A stretch of 15,464 nucleotides of DNA, taken from positions 1 through 15,464 of the forward strand of contig JAUZEX010000616.1 of the NCBI GenBank assembly GCA_030838815.1. Direction: 5' to 3'. Both the position numbers and the translations under genes were made by a program. Source of the DNA: Actinomycetota bacterium (GTDB lineage: Bacteria; Actinomycetota; Acidimicrobiia; IMCC26256; BP-133). Positions within the stretch are counted from its first letter, which is position 1, and every line of letters starts with the position of its first letter. This document shows, one piece after another, positions 1-6,652 of the stretch. The notes below the pieces were generated by a model. That model had not been told where the DNA came from and did not search any database. It worked only from the letters and a program-made list of their open reading frames with translations.

Positions 1-93
1 GGAGCAACACTCGTGCGCGCTGTCGGTCCATCGGCCTCCGAATCCCCTGTGGCGGCCAAGGAAACGCGGGTTCACGCTTCCGAGGCATTCTGA
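1..93 (+). CDS. Possible 3' end of an upstream gene (partial)
   Basis: Reading frame 1 is open from the first base and ends at a TGA at 91-93, giving about 30 residues ending in HASEAF. No domain can be recognised in so short a piece. By my count about 60% of its third codon positions are G or C, well below the neighbouring genes, so this may be chance rather than coding. It is recorded because no other frame offers an explanation for this edge. Confidence 0.22.
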   Translation, partial: GATLVRAVGPSASESPVAAKETRVHASEAF

Positions 94-271
94 GCTGCCC
101 GGGGCGGAGCGGACACGGTGCTGGGAAGACGAGATCCCACCCGGAGTTGGCACTGGAATGCCCGTGCATGGGCACCGTCGGGTTTGCCAAGGTGCTGGCG
201 AAGGGGTTCGGGTCTGAAGGGAGAGACGAGCCATCAATGGGCACTCGAGGGCAGGGCTGACCCGCCGGACA
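94..271 (+). other. Intergenic region before the sensor kinase
   Basis: This stretch should hold the promoter and leader of the kinase gene, but I see no convincing -35/-10 pair. It contains a GGGAGA ribosome-site-like element near 220-225 followed by an ATG at 237. That ATG opens a 7-codon frame (MGTRGQG, stop at 258-260) which is out of frame with the kinase. The kinase frame itself is open from 218 and reads LTRRTV immediately before the GTG at 272. Confidence 0.5.
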
Positions 272-2146
272 GTGATCGCCGGCGGCCTGCTCGCCCTCCT
301 CGTCGGCACGGCGTTCACGGTCGTCCTCGTGGCGATCGCCGAGTTGCGCAGGTCAGCCGTCCGGGCCCGGAACTCCCAATCGGTGCTGGCCGCCGCCAAC
401 CGGCTCGAGCGGCTGGTCATCGACCTGGAGACGGGCCAGCGCGGCTTCGCCATCACCGGCGACCAGCGCTTCCTCGAACCGTGGGACGCCGCCCGCCGGA
501 GCTTCCCCGGGCAGGCCCGACTGCTGGAGCGGCTCTCCGGCGGGAACGTCGACCAGCGCCGCCGGGCGCAGCGGATCACCGACGCCGGCCAGGCGTACAT
601 CCGGGAGTACTCCGAACCGACCGTGGACCAGGCGCGACGCGACCGGGCCTCGGTGCTGAACGTGGCCGTGACCCAGGAGGGGAAAACGCGGGTCGACGCG
701 CTCCGCGCCGAGTTCGACGGCTTCGGAGGGTTCGAGAACAGGCTCGCCTCCACGCGCCAGCAGCAGGCCCGCTCTGCCGCCAGCCGCGCCACCTTCGCCG
801 CCGCGGTCGGTGTGGCGGGATCCATCAGCCTCGTCGTGCTCCTCACCGGTTACCTGACCCGGACCATCGTCCGGCCCGTCCGCCGGGCGGCAGCCATGGC
901 GGGCCGGCTGGCGGGGGGTGACCTCACCGTGCGCCTGCCCGAGACCGGGCCGGACGAGATCGGCGCCCTGGAGCGGGCGTTCAACACGATGGGGATCTCG
1001 TTGGAGACCAGCAACGACGATCTCCGCCTCCTGGTCGAGGAGCAGGCCGCCTTGCGGCGGGTGGCGACCCTGGTGGCCCGCGCCGTCCCGCCGGCGGAGG
1101 TGTTCGACGCGGTCTGCGCGGAGGTGGCCCTGCTGCTCGAGGCGCCCGTCACACGGCTGCTCCGCTGTGAGCCCGACGGGACGACGACCATCCTGGCGGG
1201 ACGGGGGGAGCTCCGTGAGCTCGGCCGGCTCTTCCTCGGTACGCGCCTGACACTCGACGAGAACGGCGCCGTCGCCGCGGTGTTGCGCACCGGCCGTGCG
1301 GCCCGGCTCGACGACGTCCAAGGTGTCCTCGGTCCCGACGCCCTGGCCCGCCAGCCAGGCCTTCGCTCCGCCGTCGCCGGGCCCATCGTCGTCCAGGGCC
1401 GGCTCTGGGGTGTGATGACCGCCGGGTGGCTCGACTCGGGGCCACTGCCGGCGGGCGCCGAGGGGCGGCTGGCCCAGTTCACGGAACTCGTGGCCACGGC
1501 CATCGCCAACGCTGACAGCCGCGTCGAGCTCGCCGCCTCCCGGGCCCGGGTCGTGGCCGCCGCCGACGAGACCCGCCGCCGTATCGAGCGCGATCTGCAC
1601 GACGGGACACAGCAGCGCCTGGTCGCCCTGGCTCTCGACCTGCGCACCGCCCACGCCTCGGTGCCGCCCGATCTGGTCGAGGTCAAAGCGCACTTGGCCA
1701 GTACGGCGGACGGGCTGGCGGCGGCGGTCGACAACCTGCGGGAGATCTCCCGGGGCATCCACCCCGCGATCCTCTCGCAAGGCGGCATGGAGGCCGCCCT
1801 CAAGGTCCTGGCCCGCCGCTCCTCCGTCCCGGTCCAACTGCACGTGTCCGGCGACCGGCGGCTGCCCGACCGCATCCAGGTGGCGGTGTACTACGTCGTG
1901 TCGGAAGCCCTCACCAACGTGACCAAGCATGCCCGGGCGTCTGTGGTCCGAGTGCACCTGGCGGCGGAGGATGCGGTGGTGCGCCTGTCGGTCACCGACG
2001 ACGGGGTCGGAGGGGCCGTACCCGGGGACGGCTCGGGACTGATCGGCCTCAGAGACCGTATCGAGGCCCTCGGCGGAACGATCGGGATCGCCAGTCCCGC
2101 GGGAAGGGGGACCGCTCTCCTCGTCGATATTCCGCTCGCCCCGTGA
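272..2146 (+). CDS. Membrane sensor histidine kinase, CHASE3-HAMP-GAF-HisKA_3-HATPase
   Basis: This is a NarL/LuxR-class sensor kinase expected to autophosphorylate and pass phosphate to a response regulator. From the GTG at 272 the 624 residues read as follows: a first membrane helix (about 3-22), an extracytoplasmic CHASE3 region (about 35-170, with the typical DLETGQRGFAITGD stretch at 51-64), a second helix (about 175-196), HAMP (about 197-245), GAF (about 265-415), HisKA_3 with ERDLHDG and His443 as phosphoacceptor, and HATPase_c. The HATPase has an N-box (EALTN, Asn549), DDGVG at 576-580 and GLRDRIEALGG, so the kinase looks catalytically complete. No receiver-domain partner lies nearby. 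The start is uncertain: GTG 272 has a poor ribosome site and begins almost inside the first helix, while a better-placed ATG at 237 is out of frame. The last 98 bases overlap the opposing zinc-ribbon gene. Confidence 0.93.
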   Translation: MIAGGLLALLVGTAFTVVLVAIAELRRSAVRARNSQSVLAAANRLERLVIDLETGQRGFAITGDQRFLEPWDAARRSFPGQARLLERLSGGNVDQRRRAQRITDAGQAYIREYSEPTVDQARRDRASVLNVAVTQEGKTRVDALRAEFDGFGGFENRLASTRQQQARSAASRATFAAAVGVAGSISLVVLLTGYLTRTIVRPVRRAAAMAGRLAGGDLTVRLPETGPDEIGALERAFNTMGISLETSNDDLRLLVEEQAALRRVATLVARAVPPAEVFDAVCAEVALLLEAPVTRLLRCEPDGTTTILAGRGELRELGRLFLGTRLTLDENGAVAAVLRTGRAARLDDVQGVLGPDALARQPGLRSAVAGPIVVQGRLWGVMTAGWLDSGPLPAGAEGRLAQFTELVATAIANADSRVELAASRARVVAAADETRRRIERDLHDGTQQRLVALALDLRTAHASVPPDLVEVKAHLASTADGLAAAVDNLREISRGIHPAILSQGGMEAALKVLARRSSVPVQLHVSGDRRLPDRIQVAVYYVVSEALTNVTKHARASVVRVHLAAEDAVVRLSVTDDGVGGAVPGDGSGLIGLRDRIEALGGTIGIASPAGRGTALLVDIPLAP

Positions 2147-2489
2147 AGTCCTCGGCGCCTCCGACCAGCTCTTCCAGACGCTCGAACCAGTTCTTGTCCT
2201 GGAGCAGGAGGTGGAAGTCGAGCAGGTCGTCGTGGTTGATCCGGGCACCGTCGGGGCGGGGCTCCCGCAGCTCGTCGGGGAGATGCCACGCCTCCAGCGA
2301 GGCCCCGATCGAGGTGAGGAAGTCGACCATGTGGTCGTTGGCCGGCTTGGCCGCCAGCAGCCCGCACTCCGGGCAGTGATACGTGTACGAGGCGCTCGAC
2401 TGGAGGTCGACGCACACCCGCACCACGATGTCTCCCGGCGACAGCCAGACGACGCCACACTCTGCGCAGGTTGCTTCAACGGCGGTCAT
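2049..2489 (-). CDS. Small zinc-ribbon protein, function unknown
   Basis: This 146-residue protein has two CxxC pairs (C8/C11 and C39/C42) that form a probable zinc ribbon near the N terminus. A conserved-looking middle follows, with HDDLLDFHLLLQD at 86-98 and WFERLEELV at 101-109. I recognise the general pattern from uncharacterised actinobacterial proteins; no reaction can be assigned. The ATG has a good ribosome site (AGGGGAGA, a few bases upstream) and lies 18 bases after the stop of the dehydrogenase gene on the same strand, so the two are probably co-transcribed. The C-terminal tail (about 115-146) is rich in Arg, Pro and Ser, looks non-conserved, and is encoded antisense to the last codons of the sensor kinase. 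Confidence 0.8.
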   Translation of the reverse strand: MTAVEATCAECGVVWLSPGDIVVRVCVDLQSSASYTYHCPECGLLAAKPANDHMVDFLTSIGASLEAWHLPDELREPRPDGARINHDDLLDFHLLLQDKNWFERLEELVGGAEDFTGRAEYRRGERSPFPRDWRSRSFRRGPRYGL

Positions 2490-2507
2490 GGTTTCTCCCC
2501 TGCCTTT

Positions 2508-3245
2508 TCACATCGACATGCCGCCGTCGACCGGCAGCACCACGCCGGTCACGTAACCGGCTTCTTCGGAGGCGAGGAAGGCCACCGCGGCGGCCATCTC
2601 GCTGGGGGCGGCAAAACGGCCGAGGGGAATGGCGGCGGTCAGCTCCGCCCGCTTCGGCGCGGGAATCGATTCGACCATCCGGGTCTCGGCGTTGGGGGAG
2701 ATGGCGTTGACGGTCACGCCGAAGCGGGCCAGTTCCTTGGCCGCCGTCTTGGTGAAGCCGATGATCCCGGCCTTGGCCGTCGCATAGTTCGCCTGGCCGG
2801 AATTGCCCCGCAGCCCCGTATAGGACGTGACGTTCACGACCCGGCCGTACTCCCGGGCCCGGAAGTGGGGCACACAGGCCCGGGTGAAGCGGAACGTCCC
2901 GCCGGCGTGGACCGCCAGCACCTGCTCCCAGTCGTCGTCGGTCAGCTTCCACAGCACGTTGTCCCGCAGGATGCCGGCGTTGTTCACCAGGACGTCGATG
3001 CGTCCGGTCTCCTCGACCACGGCGGTCACCACGGCCTCGACGTCAGCCGTCGAGCTGACGTCGGCCTGCAGGCCCCGGACTCCGAGCTCCGCCGCCGCTT
3101 TCGCCAGCACGTCCCCGTCGAAGTCGACCATGACCACGTCAGCCCCGGCCCCCTGGAAATGGCGGGCCAGCTCCAGGCCGATGCCCCGGGCCGCTCCGGT
3201 GACGATGACCGTCCGCCCGTTGAAATCGAAGGAGAGGTTACCCAT
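2508..3245 (-). CDS. Short-chain dehydrogenase/reductase, FabG-like
   Basis: This is a classical 245-residue SDR, expected to be a cytosolic NAD(P)-dependent oxidoreductase of a hydroxyl/carbonyl pair. The cofactor motif TGAARGIG is at 16-23, NNAG at 88-91, and the catalytic Ser141, Tyr154 and Lys158 (YATAK) are all present. An acidic DFD at 41-43 after strand 2 suggests NAD preference over NADP. The C terminus (VTGVVLPVDGGMSM) is typical of the FabG/PhaB group, so a 3-oxoacyl substrate is possible, but no acyl-carrier context proves it. I chose the ATG at 3245 because the protein then starts just before the first beta strand; a longer frame reaches 3389 but its extra 48 residues are low-complexity and overlap the upstream ORF. 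The start overlaps the stop of that ORF by 8 bases, and the zinc-ribbon gene follows after 18 bases. Confidence 0.92.
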   Translation of the reverse strand: MGNLSFDFNGRTVIVTGAARGIGLELARHFQGAGADVVMVDFDGDVLAKAAAELGVRGLQADVSSTADVEAVVTAVVEETGRIDVLVNNAGILRDNVLWKLTDDDWEQVLAVHAGGTFRFTRACVPHFRAREYGRVVNVTSYTGLRGNSGQANYATAKAGIIGFTKTAAKELARFGVTVNAISPNAETRMVESIPAPKRAELTAAIPLGRFAAPSEMAAAVAFLASEEAGYVTGVVLPVDGGMSM

Positions 3246-3435
3246 GGTCGCACCCGCCCAGCTCCTGGCCGGCCTCTCCGGCCGTCCCGCCACCATGCCG
3301 CCCGTGGGCATCCATCCGGAGTCCGTGGATCCGGAGCCCGTACTCCGTTCCGCGCAGGTGCAGCAGCGGCGCCCCGGAGCGGCTCGCAACCTCTCCGTCG
3401 CCGGAGATGGTGGCGGTCGGGTCAGCGGTTGTCAT
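3238..3435 (-). CDS. Small ORF coupled to the dehydrogenase, function unknown
   Basis: This 65-residue frame starts at an ATG with a good ribosome site (GGGAGG, 4 bases upstream) and ends in a TAA that overlaps the dehydrogenase start. Third codon positions are strongly GC-rich, as in neighbouring genes. The product is hydrophilic and Gly/His/Arg-rich (LLHLRGTEYGLRIHGLRMDAHG in the middle), with no membrane segment and no family I recognise. The dehydrogenase start has only a weak ribosome site of its own, so this ORF may deliver ribosomes to it. It could be a real small protein or a leader that exists only for coupling. Confidence 0.5.
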   Translation of the reverse strand: MTTADPTATISGDGEVASRSGAPLLHLRGTEYGLRIHGLRMDAHGRHGGGTAGEAGQELGGCDHG

Positions 3436-3522
3436 GGAACCTCCCAGTTCTCGTGTCCTTGGCTCGTGAGCATGTCCATAAGGGCGGCCGCCGACATCAC
3501 GCGATCGAGTAGTCGTCGAGCG

Positions 3523-4746
3523 TCAGTCGTGGGGGGCGCGCCCGAGCACCGTGGCCACCACCGCCCCACGGTGGAACACGGTGATGCCGCCGTCCTGCGA
3601 CACCATGAGCACCGCGTCGGCGGCCTGCGACAACGTGGCCGCCGCCGCCGTGCGGGCGCCTTCGCTGCGGGCGCCGGAGCTGCTCACCACGGCGCCGTAG
3701 GCGAGCAACTCGGCGTCACGACCGACGATCGTTGCCCCGTCGAGCCCGGCCAGGCGGCCCAGGGTGTCCTCATCGAGGTCATAGGCGTCGATGAGGTGGT
3801 GCAGGCGCGTCTCGGGGCGCATCGCCCGCGGGCCGACCTCGTGACGGAGGTCGTACCGGTCCTTGTCCGGGACGATGCCGTCCAGCGCATCGCGGTGGTC
3901 GACGACGGCCAGGATCGCGCCCTGCCTCTGGGCCGCCATGGCGAAGGCCGTCCCCACGACGAGCCCGGCGGCCCGTCCGCCGCCGATCAGGTCGGCGACG
4001 AAGGCCGTGAGCTCGATGGGGAAGGCCGTCCAGCGCTCGCTGTGACGGACCAGGAGAGGTTCGCCGTCGAGGAAGGTCCAGATGGTGCGGTCGGCGCCGA
4101 GGAAGAACCCCAGTCCGCCGAGCCGGGCCGTGGCGGCGGCGACCAGCGCGCCGCTCTCCACGTGCCCCGGAACTCCCGGGCGAGCGAGTTCGAGGCGGTG
4201 GCGCGGGAGCTCGAAACGGGGGTGACCCTGCGTGTCGACGACGAGCAGCGAGCGCCGTCCGTCGAACAGCAGCGGTGCCCGTTTGGCCGCTCGTAGGTCG
4301 GCGGGGTACTCGAAGCGCAGCCGCGAACCGTCGGCGAAGAGGTCGGTGATGAGGACGCCATGGGTGACGTCCCGCGACTCCAGCCTGGTGCCGGAGAGCT
4401 CGATGAGGTACTCGATGGTCTCGGCGATGAGGTCGCTGGTCGCAGCCCGACCCCGCATCGTCTGATACCGCGCCAGCACCTCGACGACGAGAGAGTCGCG
4501 CAGGATCCGTCGCATCGACGGGCTGAGGGGCCGTGAGGTCGCCCCGCCGCCTTCGGCCCGGAATCGCGTCGCAGTCCCGATGGCGGCGTCCGTCACGACA
4601 CCGTGGAGCTCCCGCCGACGGATGCCGCCCGGGACCATCCCTCCGACGATCGCGCTGATCGCGTCAGCCAACGCCTCCTCGAGCGGATCGGGGGGCAGGA
4701 GGACCGGGTCGGCACCGCCGCGGAGGGCGAGTTCAGAATCGAGCAC
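3523..4746 (-). CDS. DAC (DisA_N-like) domain protein with degenerate active site
   Basis: This 407-residue protein has a C-terminal region (about 330-402) resembling the diadenylate cyclase domain that makes c-di-AMP from two ATP. LDGATIV contains the DGA motif (336-338), and GARTAAAATLSQAADAVLMVSQDGG (363 onward) lines up with the GTRHRAA...VVSEE block of DisA/CdaA enzymes. In this alignment the RHR motif reads R365-T-A, losing the His and second Arg, so cyclase activity is doubtful and nucleotide sensing is more likely. The larger N-terminal part (1-330) has a helical stretch (73-125) and a beta-rich region (about 130-285) that may be a sensor domain of the kind found upstream of DAC domains. 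The start is GTG and overlaps the upstream membrane-protein gene by 14 bases. The DAC assignment comes from motif reading, not a search. Confidence 0.7.
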   Translation of the reverse strand: MLDSELALRGGADPVLLPPDPLEEALADAISAIVGGMVPGGIRRRELHGVVTDAAIGTATRFRAEGGGATSRPLSPSMRRILRDSLVVEVLARYQTMRGRAATSDLIAETIEYLIELSGTRLESRDVTHGVLITDLFADGSRLRFEYPADLRAAKRAPLLFDGRRSLLVVDTQGHPRFELPRHRLELARPGVPGHVESGALVAAATARLGGLGFFLGADRTIWTFLDGEPLLVRHSERWTAFPIELTAFVADLIGGGRAAGLVVGTAFAMAAQRQGAILAVVDHRDALDGIVPDKDRYDLRHEVGPRAMRPETRLHHLIDAYDLDEDTLGRLAGLDGATIVGRDAELLAYGAVVSSSGARSEGARTAAAATLSQAADAVLMVSQDGGITVFHRGAVVATVLGRAPHD

Positions 4747-5077
4747 TGACCGGACGGCCCGGCCGGTACCGCAGCCCCTGCACGGCGCAGACCGAAGTTA
4801 CCCAGAGCGAGCTTCCGATCGTCGCCAGCCCGGCCAGCGTGCCGGCCCAGGAGACGGTGATGGCCAGGGCGACCGCGGCTTCTGTCGCCACCAGTTGGGC
4901 GGCGAGGAGATAGAGCGGTACGGCGTCCTGGCCGAGCAGCGCGACGAGCCGCGCCTCGGTCAGGCCGAACTCGCGCTCCATGTCCTCAAGGATTTCTTGC
5001 TCCCACTCCGAGAGCGCGTCTCCATCCGGGTACACGTCCATGATCCGAGCGTCGCAGAGCGCATGGCGCTCCGACAT
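4733..5077 (-). CDS. DUF3040-like small membrane protein
   Basis: The stretch DALSEWEQEILEDMEREF matches the amphipathic N-terminal pattern of DUF3040 proteins (LSExEQ...LExIExxL), which are small actinobacterial membrane proteins of unknown function. It is followed by about 50 hydrophobic residues (PLYLLAAQLV through TSVCAV) that can form two membrane helices. An internal ATG at 5041 would give a 102-residue protein starting MDVYPDGD, closer to the usual family layout; neither start has a strong ribosome site at ideal spacing. The 3' end overlaps the start of the DAC-domain gene by 14 bases, so the two are very likely translated together and may form a membrane-sensor pair. Confidence 0.72.
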   Translation of the reverse strand: MSERHALCDARIMDVYPDGDALSEWEQEILEDMEREFGLTEARLVALLGQDAVPLYLLAAQLVATEAAVALAITVSWAGTLAGLATIGSSLWVTSVCAVQGLRYRPGRPVSARF

Positions 5078-5198
5078 CCCCCAACCGCGCAGTTTCCTTC
5101 CGGGGCAGCCGGAGCGCGTCGGCCGAGAGGACTACACACTCGCGTGATGTCGACGTGGCCTCGCCACCGGCAATCTGGCCGAACGATCCCACGACGCC

Positions 5199-5204
5199 AG
5201 GAGG
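5199..5204 (+). promoter_or_regulatory. Strong Shine-Dalgarno for the leader ORF
   Basis: AGGAGG ends 5 bases before the ATG at 5210. It is the best ribosome site in this intergenic region and serves a 16-codon frame rather than the downstream regulator directly. Confidence 0.7.
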
Positions 5205-5209
5205 TTTCC

Positions 5210-5260
5210 ATGCCTCTGCACATCTCTGCCGGGCGGCACCAGCATTCGGAGTCACGGTGA
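5210..5260 (+). CDS. 16-residue leader ORF, histidine-rich
   Basis: ATG with an ideal ribosome site opens the peptide MPLHISAGRHQHSESR. Its TGA stop (5258-5260) overlaps the GTG start of the regulator as GTGA. Three of 16 residues are His and three are Ser. The arrangement is that of an upstream ORF that couples or gates translation of the regulator. Whether it acts as a simple ribosome loader or as an attenuator responding to an amino acid cannot be told from sequence; I see no clear terminator hairpin between it and the regulator because they overlap. Confidence 0.55.
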   Translation: MPLHISAGRHQHSESR

Positions 5261-6651
5261 GCGACGCCTACATCGCATCGGAACCGCCATATAGGGGCTG
5301 GCCGCCGGCCAGCGGCGACCACGGCGCCCAGGTTGGCGCCGGCCTGCCCGAGGAGGCATTGGCCGAGCTGGTCACGTCGCCCGCCGATGCAGTGGCGGAG
5401 CGGGCCCGTAAGGTCCTGCTTCCGGTGCTGCCCCACACGGCGCTGGTGCTGGTCACTCCGGGATCACCCACATTTCCCGTTCAGATCGCCGCGCCGCGGG
5501 CGGCGCGCCAGGGACTGCTCGGCATCGACTGGAACCCGATGGTCGGTGCCGAACCAACGGCGGACGGGACGGCGGCGCGGCTGGCGCTGCCCGACATGCT
5601 GGGCGGGTTGCGGGTGGTCGGCTGGGTGGCCCGGTCATCCGGGTTCGTCGCCGCCTTGATCGTTGGCGACCACTTACGGATGAGCATCACGCCGGACCAG
5701 GAACGCGCGGCGCTCCGGGTCGTCATGGCCGCCGCCGCCCGTGTCCGGGCCATCGACCACGACCCGCCGCCGGGGACCTTGGCCTTCTCCCGGGCCATGA
5801 GCCAGGAACGCGACCGCATCCGACTCGAGCTCCGGGGGCGACACGCCTCCACCCTCTCATCGCTGCTGCTGGCGCTGCGCAGCGCCAGTGCAGGCGGATC
5901 GCAGGCAACGCCGCCCGGGGTGGCCAAAGCCATCGACCTGGCCTCCCGGGCCCTCCTCGACCTCCAGGCCGACTCCGACACAACCGCCGCCTCCGGCCGC
6001 GCCGCCCTCGGCGCCGCCTTCACCGACATCGAACAAGAGGTCGGCAGCATCGCCGGCGCGGCCCAGATCCAACTCGTGGCCGATCTTGACGCCGACGACT
6101 CGGCCCAGGTGGCGTACGCCGTAGCCCACGCCGCCCGCCTCATCACCCGCGGCGCGGCCCTCAACGCCATCCAACGCACCGGAGCCGACAAGGTCCGCCT
6201 CCGGTGGCGACTCACCGATCAGTCACTGGTCATCACCATCGCCGACAATGCCGTCGGCTCCGACCACGCCGACCCGAGCCTCGACCGCGGCCTGTCCGAT
6301 ATCCGCCGGTTGGCGGCCGAGCTGCGGGGCCGGGTCGACCTCGACGTCAACCCGCAATGGGGCACCACGCTCAGCTGTATCCTGCCGCTCCACGACCTCG
6401 CCCCGGCACCGGAGACTCCGGCCACCCGGCGGCTGGCCGAGCTGCGGGACCGGGAGCGCGAGGTGCTCGAGCTCATGATCGCCGGACTGCGCAACCGCGA
6501 CATCGCCGCCCGGCTCTTCATCAGCGAGCGCACCGTCAAGTTCCACGTCTCCAACATCCTGGCCAAGCTCCAGGTCGGATCCCGCACCGAAGCCATCGCG
6601 GTCGCCCACGGCGCAGGGCTCTCCCCCATCTCCGGCAATGGAGGCGCATGA
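5257..6651 (+). CDS. One-component regulator: degenerate kinase core fused to LuxR HTH
   Basis: This is a 464-residue transcription regulator. Residues about 40-170 form a GAF-like sensory region. The segment at 184-205 (ERDRIRLELRGRHASTLSSL) aligns with the HisKA_3 H-box, but the phosphoacceptor His is replaced by Arg193. An HATPase-like region follows (about 285-378): an N-box-like ALNAIQRTGA (Asn303), DNAVG in place of DDGVG at 330-334, and WGTTLSCILPL at the end. The C terminus (about 395-455) is a standard LuxR/NarL helix-turn-helix (DREREVLELMIAGLRNRDIA...ERTVKFHVSNILAKL). There is no receiver domain, so signal sensing probably reaches the DNA-binding part directly. GTG 5257 was chosen because GGAG lies 5 bases upstream and it overlaps the leader ORF stop. 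The lysR gene begins one base after its stop, so it likely regulates the downstream exporter genes. Confidence 0.82.
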   Translation: MSDAYIASEPPYRGWPPASGDHGAQVGAGLPEEALAELVTSPADAVAERARKVLLPVLPHTALVLVTPGSPTFPVQIAAPRAARQGLLGIDWNPMVGAEPTADGTAARLALPDMLGGLRVVGWVARSSGFVAALIVGDHLRMSITPDQERAALRVVMAAAARVRAIDHDPPPGTLAFSRAMSQERDRIRLELRGRHASTLSSLLLALRSASAGGSQATPPGVAKAIDLASRALLDLQADSDTTAASGRAALGAAFTDIEQEVGSIAGAAQIQLVADLDADDSAQVAYAVAHAARLITRGAALNAIQRTGADKVRLRWRLTDQSLVITIADNAVGSDHADPSLDRGLSDIRRLAAELRGRVDLDVNPQWGTTLSCILPLHDLAPAPETPATRRLAELRDREREVLELMIAGLRNRDIAARLFISERTVKFHVSNILAKLQVGSRTEAIAVAHGAGLSPISGNGGA

Positions 6652-6652
6652 C

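Noticed and set aside
353..2479. Very long minus-strand open frame antisense to the sensor kinase
   Set aside because: It has no recognisable domain, and its translation is Arg/Gly/Pro-rich as expected from the complement of a high-GC gene. The plus-strand frame has a full kinase domain series.
2211..4296. Long plus-strand open frames across the dehydrogenase and DAC genes
   Set aside because: They are antisense to clear minus-strand genes with intact motifs, lack good ribosome sites and show no domain.
5481..6215. Minus-strand frame inside the LuxR-fusion gene
   Set aside because: Low-complexity Arg/Ser/Ala translation antisense to a frame with H-box, N-box and helix-turn-helix motifs.
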